From the NCBI GenBank assembly GCA_003864495.1, contig ML133420.1, forward strand, positions 4,674,340 through 4,738,339: a DNA stretch of 64,000 nucleotides, given 5' to 3'. The stretch comes from Nemopilema nomurai. Its lineage: Eukaryota > Cnidaria > Scyphozoa > Rhizostomeae > Rhizostomatidae. Of this stretch, positions 12,901 to 25,259 are shown one piece after another. The notes beneath the pieces were generated by a model. That model saw nothing but the letters and a program-made list of their open reading frames with translations, was not told the DNA's origin and did no database searches. Each line of letters starts with the position of its first letter. Within the stretch, counting starts at the first letter, position 1. The position numbers and the translations under genes are program-made.

Positions 12901-15900
12901 TTGGCACACACCTTCCATTGCTCAGGAGTGCAGTTCATCACACGCCACAAATAATCTGAACATTTCATTCTAAAGTTATCAATACTGCTCAATTATACAT
13001 ACAGCTTTCTTTGCTATTATGTACTTGCACACCATTGCACGCCGGCAAATAACTGCACACCACCACACGCCTTGGCACCACAAGGAGTGCAATTCATCGC
13101 ACCCCTACCATTTTATTCCCAGCATTGCCTGATTAGGTCATAACTTTCCGTTTCAAAGCCAGACTAACAATGGCAATCTTTCCATTTATTTGGCTTGCTT
13201 TATTTATAGATGTAGCCCATCATCAAGTGAATTCTTGCCATTTGTTCTACGCAGGCCAAGCTGGCATGGATCCTGATCCTATTGAAGCAGCGAGCATTTT
13301 TTCGGAACTTGCAAAACAAGGGCATCCTTATGCACAGGTAGTTACACGCTCCTCTCGGCATTTCTCTCAATTTCATTCTCTCAATATTTTCATTGGATCC
13401 CAAATTTATTTAAATCAAGCTTGATTTCATCTAGTGGCTTCCAATGGTTTCCTTGGTCCAAATCCTTGGCGTGTTGCTCCATTGCCTCCAATAAGCTTGT
13501 AATTTATTTATTTCTTGTGTCAATTAGTTTGCTCTTGCTGGAATGTACCATGCTGGATCAGGTGTGGAGCAGAACTTTGAAACAGCCTATACTCTATATC
13601 AGGTATGACCATCATTTTGAATAAGATTTCTTTTTTAGAGAGTGATAGTTAGTTTCTAATGCTTAAAAACTTTAGTTCAATCACGTTTTAGAATAATAAG
13701 CTATTTTTGGTACCATTTCTATCTCGAAGTTTACATGATTTGAACTTTCCATGTTAATTTGAATCCGTTTTCCATAGATTGCTGCCGAAAATGGAGTTTA
13801 TCAAGGATACAACATGATTGGTGAGATTTTTCATAATATGAAGCAAGTGCAAAATGGTTATTGTTTCAGTCGAGTTGAGAGCTTCAAAGACGAGATGAAA
13901 TTTTGGCTTTTCCAGTAGTGTAAGATTAAAAGAAAATAAGTCATTGAATTTAGAGAAGTGCAAAAGGAATCATCTAGATTTAAATTTTGTAAGTCGTGAC
14001 AGACCGGCAGTAATCTTCCAGCATTATTAATTTTGTCAACAATAGTCTTCTTGTCTGAGTAAGGTTTTATCATTTGCAGCAATAATTCTTATTCTCTTTA
14101 TGCTTTTTCGTAAATTTAATATTGTTGCTTTCAAGGACAGAGTGTCAAAATGGATTATAAAAAAGCCTTCGAATATTTCCAAAAAGGTGCAGAGCAAGGT
14201 GTGCTGTCGTTTGACGTTGTATTAATGCAGATTTTACTTTATTTTTGATATCCGGGATATTTGTAAAGTTCACTTGACTTCTAGATATGGAAGATGAAAA
14301 TTGCGGTTTGTAGTCATATCTCATCAAATCATTTTAATTGACATCGCGAGGTGATTTATGTAGATACGATAAATATTTCAAATTAAAGGTGATGTTGGTG
14401 CATACATGTCAGTGGCCCACTGTTATTCCAATGGAAAGGGCACAGAAACAAACTTTGAAAAAGCATTTGATTACCATAGCAAGGCTGCCGAGAAAGGTGA
14501 GTAAATCGTGACACTTCAAGGTGTTAAACAATAGACGGTATTGTCTTCCTCGTTCTTTAGAAGAATTATGCTGCCTGAATTGTGGTCTTTTCGAATCAGT
14601 TATGATTAATATATCAAGCAATTACAATTCTGACCCCAAGCATTTATATGACTCGTCAGGCTTTTGCCACACCACTACCCAGCTCTTGTTGAGAACTGCT
14701 GAAAGTTTAAAGTTGTAACCTAAATGACGCACATTTTGTTAGGATTGAGGCGCATCTCTGACGTTCTTGCTTTTTCTTCTTTGGTATTTCCAAGTCAGGT
14801 TTCTAGAAAGTCTTAATTTTGAAAAGTCTTAACTGATAATGTGAATTCAAGCACACCTCCTTTGTCCTTAACCTCAGCTCACCGCCTGCATTGTTCAACC
14901 TTGGAAGTCATTACTTCAGCGGCAAGGGGGTTGATCTTGATATGCAGAAGGCAGCCAAGTATTTCAGAAAGGCAGCAGAACTCGGATTTGGCTTAGCTCA
15001 GGTAGGCTTGCTATGTCGGTTTCCAACCAGCTGTTGTTCGATCATTTTCAATGCCCACTGCTCATCAGGTATAGCTTGTTTAAGCACAAATGAATTGGAA
15101 TTTGAATGCTAGCAATCGCTTTCTCGGTCCACATCGGTGCGTTGCTCTATTGATTCTTGGTCACTTTTCCTGGGCAGCATTTCTAATTCTGCAGCCAGTT
15201 ATCTCTCATATAAAGATTTGCAAGATGTTTGAATCACCCACTTTAAACTAGTTGAATCAACCAGTAAAGAGAAATGTTTTTGGAAATGATGGAGTGCGAT
15301 TCTAAAAAAGTGAAACTCCATATTATTTAATGTTACTAGAATAAAAAGAAAACCGTAAAATAAATTATCAGACATTAAATTAATCAGAGAACGTGTCTTT
15401 GTTGAGATCTTCGCGGCTCAATGCCGCCTGCCGTAACCCCTCTACATTATTGCATGTACATTTGCATAGATTGGTGTACCATTGCATGACTTGGCCACCT
15501 GGCCTACGCTAGCACCCAGCCGGCATGTCGCCAGGCGGAAGAAACATTAAACCTTTACAGCAGAACATGTGCCCACACCACGTGGCCTTTTTTCATAAGG
15601 GGTCATCAATAAAGTACGTACGCACTCAGAGGAGGGGAGTCTACCAAAATCGTGCGTCTGCGTTCAAGGGGGAAGGGTGTGATTGGATACATTTTCTTTT
15701 TGAAAAGCTACATACAAAAGGCTCATGATTAAATAAATTAGACAAGTGCATTAACATATATTAGAACAAAGAATTTCCCTGGAAACTCTCAATCATTTGC
15801 ATTATACCTTGAAATGGGAGGTGGATGTTTATTTTGCGTATTTTATAGATGACTCCTAATATCATTGGCACGGTGGGCACCATTGATCGCCAATTATGTC

Positions 15901-16424
15901 GTAGAGGCGCTCATGTGACACGTTGCCACTCCATTTGATGTCCAGAATTGAGCGCCATATTGTTCTTCCTAGCGCATCGGTGAGTTAGAAGTCGCTAGCT
16001 ATGAGGATCCACACGGCAGAGCCACGTATCAACCTTATGACGGCCCTAGCCTGGTGGATCCTCGTCTGCAAAAACACACGCGCCATTTGGAAATAACGGC
16101 AACTCTTCAGCGCAGCACCCATGCACAACCCCATTGGGCTCAAATGCCGTGCTTGCATGATGCGTTTCACTGTTACGTACTCAAGCTGTGTCTGTGTCGT
16201 CATTAGTACTTCGATCGTTCAAGTTTGTTGCCAATAACTTCTGATCGATTTTGACGCAGGTCAATCTTGGCAACATGTACTACCATGGCCTGGGCGTGGA
16301 AAAGGATTGGGATGCAGCAAGGCGATTGTACAAAGAGGTCGCGCCAGCCAATCACAACGCGCGCCTGCTGCTGGAGGAACTCGAGGCCGAAATGAAGAAG
16401 GCTGGAATGAAGATAGGCGACTAG
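6916..16424 (+). CDS. SEL1-like repeat protein (11 exons)
   Basis: Exons: 6916-7219, 8940-9095, 11525-11581, 11875-11976, 13255-13337, 13528-13602, 13778-13820, 14136-14198, 14389-14496, 14878-15001, 16260-16424. All introns are GT-AG and phases agree except at 14496/14878 (see findings); the exons sum to 1280 nt, one short of 427 codons. The start ATG has a good context (caagATGG). The N-terminus is Arg-rich and poor in acidic residues (MAARWSRLGELRARF), suggestive of a mitochondrial presequence. A helical stretch follows (DIRLMMQHKLEERKSS), then about five SEL1/TPR-type repeats, e.g. FALAGMYHAGSGVEQNFETA, ALFNLGSHYFSGKGVDLDMQ and VNLGNMYYHGLGVEKDWDAA. SEL1 repeats make alpha-solenoids that bind protein partners. 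The paralogue is not identified; DELE1 and LRP2BP are other animal SEL1/TPR proteins to compare. The repeat before QSVKMD looks about five residues short, so a tiny exon may be missed. Confidence 0.75.
9117..9170. repeat. GAAAT pentanucleotide microsatellite
   Basis: Imperfect runs of aatga/gaaat units lie just after the exon 2 donor of the SEL1 gene. Similar AATGAAATGAAAA units form the 3' tail of the LINE at 25260-26876, so this may be a leftover LINE tail. Confidence 0.4.
11993..12230. repeat. 18-bp minisatellite in SEL1 gene intron
   Basis: About 13 tandem copies of an 18-bp unit of the form GTCATACCTTGCAATGGT, with C/T and G/A substitutions. It starts 17 bp inside the intron that follows the exon ending at 11976. 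Because the unit is a multiple of three it yields long chance frames in several phases; these are not genes. Confidence 0.9.
12853..13137. mobile_element. Short non-autonomous inverted-repeat element
   Basis: The left end (cagtCAATGCTaGGAAT from 12860) and the reverse complement of the right end (aggCAATGCTgGGAAT) form imperfect terminal inverted repeats. Similarity continues inward through a GTGCGAT and CACTCCTTG block. The heptamer GATTAGG occurs directly on both sides (12853-12859 and 13131-13137), as expected of a target-site duplication of a hAT-type MITE. No coding capacity. It sits in the intron upstream of the SEL1 exon at 13255. Confidence 0.5.
15860..16203 (-). mobile_element. LINE reverse transcriptase C-terminal remnant
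   Basis: On the minus strand a broken frame reads IRLIRGSAVWILIASDF, then, after stops, a segment like RTIWRSILDIKWSGNVSHE and RLYDIIGDQW. The pattern (small-Gly-Ser-x-x-W, about 20 residues, then LxIxWxxxVSxExLY) matches the end of reverse transcriptases of RTE- or CR1-like LINEs. The remnant ends about 60 bp before the last SEL1 exon, on the opposite strand. The match rests on pattern memory only. Confidence 0.35.
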
Positions 16425-17888
16425 TTGGCACCGGACGCCGGTGGGGGAATCGCCGGTGGCGGAATCGCCGACGCGATAGATGAGAAAGTCATGAACGCAA
16501 TTCGGCAACCACTTTGTGAATAGCATACCACATGCAATCTGACACACCCTTCTCCTCGGAATAATGAACATCTTCGTTTCTTGTAATTAGAGACCAATGT
16601 ACATGAATGTTTCCTTTTGATGTTCCCTTGCTACAAAGGAGTTCAGTTATTCGAAGGAATCTTAATATTACAGCTCGCAGTGTGAGTGGCTAGCTAACAA
16701 ATTACTCTCACATGGGTTCGTTGTTTCGTGTGCTGCTGTATGATTTTGGCAAAAGGCGCCACTTCCTTTACTAGCAGACATTAACGGGCATCGAAGAAGC
16801 GGCTAGATAGTTACTCTTGAAATTGAATTAGATTTTGAAAGGAAGATGGGACTAAACCAGGTTCAATAGAAATAAGCAGGGGTAGCGGAACGACAGAGGG
16901 CATAGAAATGAGACGGCATAGAAATGAGACGGCATAGAAATGAGACGCGTGAAGATGTGGAGAATACATTACCTTATACGAATGATTCAAAGTTATAGAT
17001 ATCTGGCCAGCATCTTGAAGTAATAAGGCTGGTGTTTTTAAAATCCGATGTAATGTATATACTGGTTTAGTGTAAATATGGCGTTTAGCTTTTTCTGGTG
17101 CCCTTGACTCCTGCAAGCTAGACGTGCTTAGCTATTTGCAAGCGAGAAAAACGGGGGCTGCAATGCCCGTTTGTTGTAAGTTTTTGTGAGCATGGCGATT
17201 CAATAGAATGATTTGATTTTTTGACCCTGACAGTCGGCTTAAAAAATTAATCAAAAACTATTAATAAACATCATTTCTCATTGCTAACCTGTCAATGTGT
17301 GGTCCAATGCCGACGATGTTTCTGGCGACAAAATAGAGGGGATTTTTTGTGGTGCATCCCGCCAAATGAAACAAAGAAAGATTTATCGATTCTGAAAAAT
17401 TAACTTTATCAAAAGACTGATAGTAGCACAACCTGATCACAGGTTTGAAGAAACAAATAAAATAATTGAGGTTTGATTTGGAATATAGGAATTTATAGTA
17501 TATGTCATTTTCTCTGTCATATAAAATTACACATATTAAAATTTGTCATCATAAAAAATGCTGCGTATTTAAACAATGTTGTCCCCGATGAGAATGCGTC
17601 GCAATTTGCAAATCGAATTTAACGTTTCTGCGTTTGAGGAAATCAAATACACGAGAAAGACTGCCAAAGCGTTCCAGTTTTACACGCATTTTGATCCCTC
17701 TAGGGCTACATGCATGTTATTAGACGTTTCGACAACAATATAAAAGGCAGGCCACGTGAAATGGCGGTTCCCAGCACTTACAACAATCAATCAATCAGTC
17801 ATTCTATCAATCTATCAATCAACAATCAATCGCAAATCCCACTCAGCGTCTCCCCAGTTTTATAAAAATATTAGCCAAATAAAAAAAA
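16425..17888. other. Convergent intergenic region
   Basis: Lies between the 3' end of the SEL1 gene (plus) and that of the phosphatase gene (minus), so it should hold both 3' UTRs. It includes three tandem copies of a 17-bp ATAGAAATGAGACGGC-type unit at about 16900-16947 and an AATC-rich stretch at about 17782-17832. No gene is recognised. Confidence 0.5.
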
Positions 17889-20800
17889 TCAACTAAACCT
17901 AGTTTCGTCAACGGCAATATCTACGTCAGTGCTTATCAATTCTCGAATTCCTGTTGTTACTTCATCTGCTTCGTCCCCAGTCGTCGTTTCTGTCTTGTCT
18001 TCTCTCTCTCCTCCAATGCTGCCTCCGCCACCACCCTCCGCAGTCACGCAGCTCTGCTCTGCTTTTTCTTCAACACAGTACAAAACCTCGTTATCGCGCG
18101 CTGAATGCCTCTTCCTGTGACCATCAAGAAAAACCACAACAACACTGATATTGTCCATCGACCCACAGGCCTTTGCTTCCTTGACAAGTAATGCGGCACA
18201 TTCTGAACGCTCATTCCCGCCTTTAATGTGATTGTCTATCAGTTCAACGGCCGCATCATCACTAACCGTATCCCACAACCCGTCACACGCAATAATGATA
18301 TAATCTTCGTCACCTGGAAATCAATTGAACATGAATAAAAATTGAACATGAACATTCTTTTTAAACCGCACCCAAATATTCAAAGCCTGATGGATGCAGC
18401 TTTATGTTGCGCAGTAGGAGAACCGTTAACCGTTGCAAAATCACAACTGAATCGCTATCTAGATTCCAGGTTTTTTCGATAAGCTGCAAGCATTAACAGG
18501 CGCAAGGCTCAGCTATAGAAATTGTGAAACCAGAAGCAGGGTTAACCTGGAGTGGAGCTATCATTGGGTTTAGATAACAACGCTTCAAATGAAACATAGT
18601 CTCTGAAAAAACCAAACTCCTTTCCTTTAAGTTGCCAAACATTATGCAGCTGTGGAGATATGCCAGTCTACTGAAAGCGGAGAAGGCTGCTATGTAAGAC
18701 AGGAATTCAAACTTTGACAACAAAACATATCAACAAGAGATACCGATTGTGATGACTGACTATGATTGAAATGCAAGATTCAATTCTCATTAAAACGATA
18801 CGGTTGTTGTTGCCCTGATCGTCCATATTGATATTGTTTCGACAAAATCCTAAACATCAAGCCAAATTTAGTCTACCAACCTTCAAAGTGGTACTGCGAA
18901 ATGTCCGCATCGGATGACACAAACGGCTTCTGTTCGTAATCTCCTATCGCCCTCGACACCGCCAGACTTCCATTGACACGCCAGCCCCCAAACCAAACAA
19001 CACAACCACCCAGCTCCTCGATTCGGCGCTTTTCATCCTGTCAAAAAAGACATTCGATCACAAATACGAAAAATAACGAAAGTGGCAAGCCGTACTTCGA
19101 GGTCTAAAAGTGAGACTAACCTTCAATTAACTTGACATGCCTACCTCACGTTCTGGTTTATGCGGTTCCATTAACCTGACGGGTGCACCACTCTTTCCAA
19201 GCACTGCTTGTGAGTCTCCCACCCACGCGACATACAACGTGTTGGCCTGGATGAGCGCGACCACCCCGGTTGATCCACTTTTCAGCCGCTGGGTGCAAGA
19301 AGACAGAACAGTGGCTTAAAAATCTGTGTGTCATAGACGTTGTCCCAAAAATCTGGATCAAAACATGCAGAAGACACCTGCCAGTTGAAAGCATTCTATA
19401 AAGCCATTATAAGGCAAGAAAAAGGGGCTGGGAAAATCTAACAATTAAGCCTTTTCAAGGCACAGTTGTAAAAGGTCACACCGTCCAACGCTAATAGGCA
19501 TATATCACAGAAGATGACTTAACGTGTCAATACGAAACGTGGAATCATATTGGAGGAGAAAAAATATATGACAGCATAGACTACGAAAGGAAGAATACTA
19601 GAACTAGGAGAAGGAGAAAAGTAGAGTATGGTGAAATGAAGAAGATGGTGGATAGTAGAAGATGGTGGACAGTAAAAGATGGTGGAAGATGGTAGGAAGA
19701 TGGTGGATGGTGTACAGTAGATGATGGTGTACAGTAGAAGATGGTGGACAGTAAAATATGGTGGACAGTAGAAGATGGCCATTATAGAAGATGGTGGATG
19801 GTGTACAGTAGAAGATGGTGGACAGTAGAAGATGGTGGACAATATAAGATGGTAGATGGTGTAGAAGATGGTAGATGGTAGAAGAAGGTGGACAGTAGAA
19901 GATGGTGGATAGTAGAAAATTGCAGATAGTGGAAGATGGTGGAGAGTAGAAGAAAGGGGCGGCTGGCAGGTAAAATAAGTTGCAAATACCTGCAAGAAAA
20001 AAATTTCAGGACCACACCCTTAAGATTGCCGAAAATGCCCTTTTAGATGTTAAATAATTTTGTCTCTATTGCAAATCCAAAATTCTCTCATTTTAATTGT
20101 TGTAATTAAATTAAAAGCAACCAACAAAAAAAAGATAGCTCTGGCTGATAAATTTTCTTAAAATACATATTGATTTACAAACCTGCTCAAAAAAACTATT
20201 TAATGCTCCACAAGTGTAATACTGCAAAATATTTCTTAGAAAGACCCGCTATCTACTCCTATCTTACTGTATGATGGAATTATGTTAACAATGACATCAC
20301 GTCAGTAGAATTGTGAAAATTAAAATTTTCGAGGACAAATTGCAGAAAGGTTTGAATTCAAATAACGTTTATTGAGTTAGATCAAACTCAATCTACCCAG
20401 CATGTATGAAAGCATCTCACTAAACCTGCAGCAGTATGTTGAAACGGCAGTTCTGATCCTGTGCTACTTACTTTCAAGAATTATTAGCACGGCGTTGTCA
20501 TTTGCATACTTCACAACAGGCAATGCGTCACAAACAAAGGCAAACACGACCCAGTTTCCATTGTTTCTCCAGATTCACTATTAAAACTGGCCGAGTATTA
20601 GCGTGGCAATACCTGAGGAGGGCTAGAATTTAAATGGAACAGGAATGCGTTCGGCTTCTTTTACAGGATTAAGCTTTGAAGACAGAATTGCAATACGTCA
20701 CGGAAATGATTGTGTGTGATATTGCAGCAACCCAAAAATGCCAGGCTGGTCCGCGTCATAATGAACAAACAAAGTCCGTCTCAAAGTTTTCGACAGCAAT

Positions 20801-23800
20801 TTTGGGTGTTATTTTGCATAAGATGGTAGAAGATGGTAGATGGTAGATGGTAGATGGTAGAAGATGGTAGATGGTAGATGATAGAAGATGGTAGATGGTA
20901 GAAGATGGTAGATGGTAGATGGTAGTAGATGGTAGATAGTAGAAGATGGCAGAGAAATGCTACACTGGAAAACACTTAACATTAGTACCTCCTGTTTGGC
21001 TTTGACAAGAAAGTCAGCGTCAGTCTTGGTAAAAGCATAACGAAGTGCTTCGAGAGGCTGGCTGTTGAGTTTGTCAAATTTCTTCAAATTGCAGTGAAAC
21101 TGACTGGCTGCGTAGCAAGCAGCATCCACTCCACCATGTCCATCAAACACAGCAAAGAGGGCCTGGGTTGGGAACCCCTGGCAAAGAAAGGAGAACATCA
21201 TAGGCAATGTCAGGCAGATCATATACACAAAGAGAAGGCTCAAATGAGCTACTCACCGGACCCAAACCATGAAGAGTGTTGAAATCGGGCATGATGAAAT
21301 GTTTGTCTTCCATTTTTCGTCTTTTGTTCTTGATTGCTTCAAAACTGATGTCATATGACTGTCCACTCCTGTGCAGCTTTGGAAGGTTTGCTGACCACTG
21401 TTGGCATATACTGAACAGTTGGTTGAACACACCCTTGGCAATATTCATTGCATCATATTCTGAAACACAGTGCTGGGGTATCAGCATTGTTCTTAAGTAG
21501 CCCATTGGAGCAATCATACAGATTGAGAAGAGCAGAGCAAACCATATTAGAAGCAAATCCTTGAAAGAAGGCTTGGATCTACCAATTTTGAACAAAGTAA
21601 AAAGAAACTCACCAAGCAAATTTTTTTTCCTTAGTGAGGAAGCTTGCAAAACATTCCACTTTGTTCATTTAGACTAACAGCAACCTCTTTGCAAGACTTA
21701 CAAATGTGAAGTGATTCACAACTGTACATACCCTGTTCACCTAAATAATGTCATTAACAACAAAAAACAATTGGCTTCATTTAGTAAAACACCCACAGAT
21801 GACTTGGTCAATGATAGTCTAAGGCAGACCTATAAAACTGACAATATTTGACACTCTTGATCTGTTTCTACAAAGCAAGCCTAAAATTATAATAAAAAAG
21901 TCATCCAGGTTTACTCAACATGAAAGCTTTAGCACAGGTGAAGTTATCTTGTCAGGGTCAAGTTAAACAAAGGCCACAATATATCCATTAGCATTTTATT
22001 GAGCAAGATGCCGGGTAGAGTGTTAATTTCTTGATACAACTAGATGGCAAGCAATCATGTTCACTAATGACAGTGCTAATCTCAGTCGTCCACAACATTT
22101 TGGCTCCCCAAGTAAACTTGGAAGACATTGAAGTGCCAATTGTGCAAGACTGCACATGTCTATACTCTGAGGCCACATATGTAATGCCTTTGACAGCAAC
22201 TACTGTCTTATATGAAACCTTCCCTAAATTGCTCTGTCAATCGGGCATTCTCCATGTGGGTTATAATTCTGATCTCCTCCAAATCTTTAGAATTGGGTGC
22301 ATCTATCACACTAAGGGTCGCATTCCCCTAGAATCCTTTTAAAGCTATTTGCATGCAGGTAATTAATAAATTTTGACACCACACAAATAATGATGCCCAG
22401 GTTGTTCAAAAAGAATTGCAATTGCATAATACATACATATACCTCCGGAACGCAAACACTGATGTGTTTGAGACTAAAGACATCCCCAAAGGGATATATG
22501 GAATGGTAACCAAAGAGTCTATAGAATTATTTACAGGAGTGGAAGAAGGAATTCTTACTTTTAACAGAAGAGTCATCAGAGGGCAAATGAACATCTGCAC
22601 CTTGCGCAAACTGCTCCAAATTTCCATTCAGTATTTCCAAAGCTGTTTCATGAGCTAATGCTGCCTTGAGTGTTTGGCCACAGTCTCTTCAAGTAGAGAC
22701 AGAGATTTTCAATACGCAAATAGTTATTGTAAAAAAATGATCATAGAAAATGAAAAACACAAAAGTGGTTCGAAAATGTAACTTCAAAAGGAACCTCTCA
22801 ACACAAACTAAATAAGTTGCAAATACACTATCCAGGCCATTTTAGACTAAAAAAATGACATCATATATCACCAATTTGCCTTGGATGGATTTGATTCCTG
22901 CTTCTTTGACAGAAAAATTCAACAGTACAGTGTGCTTATAAATATTTCTAGAGTTGAAATCAAACATTTCTATTTGCCCCATACCCCTTACAAAATGATC
23001 AACAGTTATCAAGGGAGCAAGAAAAATCTTCTGTTAAAATTATATTGCAATGCAATGTTTGTTTCAATCTTGATTGTCAAAAAGAAAGGCTATGAAGAAG
23101 AATTTCACTTCTTTATTTCCTTCTGTGCATTACGGACCAATGAGATTCCATTAGCAGCTAACAAATAATTTTGTGAATAATAAAATAATTATTACAATGA
23201 AGCAAAGGGAAGGAGTTCACAGGATATGTTCATGGCATGCAAAAACAACTAGCTGCAAAAAGAAAGACTATGAAAGGGCCGGTCTGCAGAGTATGGCACT
23301 TTTAGACGAGATATTTGGTGTGCACAAGCAAAAATCCTGGTGTGCCGGTGTGCACCACCAAAAATCTCTTGTGAGCACCAGCTATTTTCCCCTGTTGTGG
23401 TTGAAATTTGTAAATTTGTATTCACTGTAAAAATGCGAAGGGTATATGTAAATTTGCATTTCACCAATAGAAGCCCATTATCAATGTGGGAGACTCAATA
23501 AAGACTGACGTCTGGGAATTTTTTTGGAAATAAAATTCTGTCTCCAGGCTATTTTTGGTTAAGTAGGTAATCATTTAATATATTTCATTCCAATAACAAA
23601 TAAGGACATCCGCACATTCATGCAGACAATGTTGGCTCTCAGACTGTCACTTAAAACCTTTGGTAGCAAGCTGCCAACCACACCAGTCCCAGATCTAGCA
23701 TTATAAAATATTTAGTGAATATTTAAATCATAGCCCAACCATTTTTCAAAAATACGTAATACAACTTTGAAGTATACTGTTGAAGATAGCGCAAGTTTTT

Positions 23801-24845
23801 ATTTGTATATTTGTTCATAAACAACTGTACTTGTTTTTACCAGCTGACATTGTCTAAGTGAACACACCAAGCCACGCCTCTTTGCTACACCCAAAAATAC
23901 CCCGTGTGCAACACGTTTTGTACAAAAATATCTCCGGTGTGCACATGCCATACTCTGCAAACTGGTGGAAGGGTACCCTAAATGTCTTTTCAAATTAATG
24001 AAAATTAAATCATACAAGAAAAAGAAGCAGAAACCAATTTGTTCTTAGGTAGTATCCTTGATGAAGGGCCTAACATTTTTAGCAGAATTGCGAAATGATT
24101 TGATTAATCAAGTGCAAAACAACGTTCTGTGAGATAAATGTGACACAATCTAAGTTTATGATATCATTATTGGGTGAAAAAATAATTTAAAGTAATAAAA
24201 ACCATTTACATCCAAGACCCTTGCAATCTGCAAACAATTGCACTCAGTTACTGTAAGATTAGGTACCATAACCAGTTCAGGCTAGCTTTAAAACTTAATG
24301 ATAAAGGTATGGCAGAATTGTTCCCGAGCTGCTCTAGAAATTTTTTGGTGACCTTTCTTCACATACTAGGTTGTGTGACCCACCACCATTAACAAAACTT
24401 TCACCATTGTTTATAGACAATGTATAATTTGTTTATTCGAATTTGCAACCATCCCCAATGCAATTTCGATTTCGAGCCATAGGAAAACGGGGTTAAAGGT
24501 GATGAATGATTTCTAAACGAAGCAGATGTATGTAAGACAGTAGCGTAAAATCTGAAGTGCCTGGAGGGGAAGAAACAGGCTCCCTAGCTCGGGTCACACT
24601 TCCACCCACTTAAAGTTACTTGGCCTAAAAAGCGCGCAAACCAGGGCGAACGATGCATTGCCATACCTTTTTGACAAATAAGCTAAGACAAGATCCATAA
24701 TTTCTCCTTCTATTTCTTCTAATGTCATACAATAACAGTTTGGTCTAACGGGAACAGAATCAGGTGAGGCCTTGTGGTCAGCAACATATTTATCGAGGAA
24801 TTCGGCAGCCTGGGCCAGTTCCCTCTCCTCAAGCAAGGCGCTCAT
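17889..24845 (-). CDS. PPM1F: PP2C-family Ser/Thr phosphatase, PPM1E/F (POPX) type
   Basis: Seven minus-strand exons: 24845-24667, 22686-22559, 21459-21257, 21177-20989, 19288-19145, 19037-18881, 18313-17889. All introns are GT-AG and every phase closes, giving 474 aa from ATG to TGA. PP2C motifs in order: RRKMEDKH (from 149), [10 protein letters not shown] (from 180; Asp and Gly hold the metal centre), [15 protein letters not shown] (256-260), [12 protein letters not shown] (ends 314), ACDGLWD (342-348) and GSMDNISV (from 384, metal-binding Asp). The phrase [10 protein letters not shown] next to [11 protein letters not shown] is characteristic of PPM1F/PPM1E (POPX2/POPX1), Mn/Mg-dependent phosphatases that dephosphorylate PAK and CaM kinases. 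Human PPM1F has a similar length (454 aa). The tail after residue 396 is acidic and Gly-rich and not conserved. One gene may stand for both vertebrate paralogues, so the symbol is approximate. Intact and probably active. Confidence 0.92.
19600..19945. repeat. 17-bp-type minisatellite in phosphatase intron
   Basis: Irregular tandem units around GTAGAAGATGGTGGACA with many length variants. It lies in the intron between the phosphatase exons at 20989-21177 and 19145-19288. On the gene's sense strand it is a long pyrimidine-rich tract with CCACCATCTTCTAC units. The long frames it gives are artefacts. Confidence 0.85.
20818..20952. repeat. Second AGATGGT minisatellite in the same intron
   Basis: Repeats of AGATGGT and AGAAGATGGT, closely related in sequence to the array at 19600-19945, in the same intron. 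It ends about 35 bp from the splice donor of the exon at 20989-21177. Confidence 0.85.
23281..23965. mobile_element. Non-autonomous inverted-repeat element
   Basis: The left end (GGTCTGCAGAGTATGGCA, 23281-23298) and the reverse complement of the right end (23946-23965, GTTTGCAGAGTATGGCA) are inverted repeats with few mismatches. Both are followed inward by AGATATTT and GTGTGCAC blocks in a different order. About 680 bp with no transposase frame. It lies in the first intron of the phosphatase gene. Superfamily not assigned. Confidence 0.5.
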
Positions 24846-25259
24846 TTTCCGACAATCACCCCGACTACCGCTGTATCATAACTATCACTGCGAATCTATC
24901 TGCAGCTTTCATAATAGATAAATCACTTATCCTGTTGTTGAATAATTCATTCACCAAATCACTTCTGCTCGCCACTGCAAGATCTGAGAAGGCGCCAGTT
25001 GGAAACCAACGATTGAAGACACTCTACTGCAAAGCAAATAATCGCGGGAAACCGCGGGCAGATTGTAGACCAGTGGACGGGGCACTAAGGAAAATAGCGT
25101 TGTCAATTTTGCGCTGGCGCTAAGTCAATTTCAAGGACTGCTTTGGAGGGGGAGCTTACCACACCCTAGAGGTCTACCATTACTTTTCCAAAACCTTGAC
25201 TGGGGCAGTTGACGATCGTCGTATGGAAGAGTAGAGTCATTTTTCCACAGTTAAAACAG
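24846..25259. other. Upstream region of phosphatase gene
   Basis: Contains the probable promoter and 5' UTR of the minus-strand phosphatase gene, whose ATG ends at 24845. A plus-strand open frame here has no family resemblance and overlaps the first exon antisense. No clear TATA box. Confidence 0.35.

Noticed and set aside
17735..17870. TATAAAAGG followed by CACGTG and a 36-codon ATG frame
   Set aside because: Looks like a promoter plus small ORF, but the peptide is a run of AATC-repeat translation between two convergent gene ends; no supporting evidence.
19519..20015. 158-aa and 77-aa minus-strand open frames rich in Ser/Pro/His/Tyr
   Set aside because: Translation of the AGATGGTGGACAGTA minisatellite inside a phosphatase intron; no other coding sign.
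24764..25123. 119-aa plus-strand frame
   Set aside because: Antisense to the first phosphatase exon and its 5' flank; no family resemblance.
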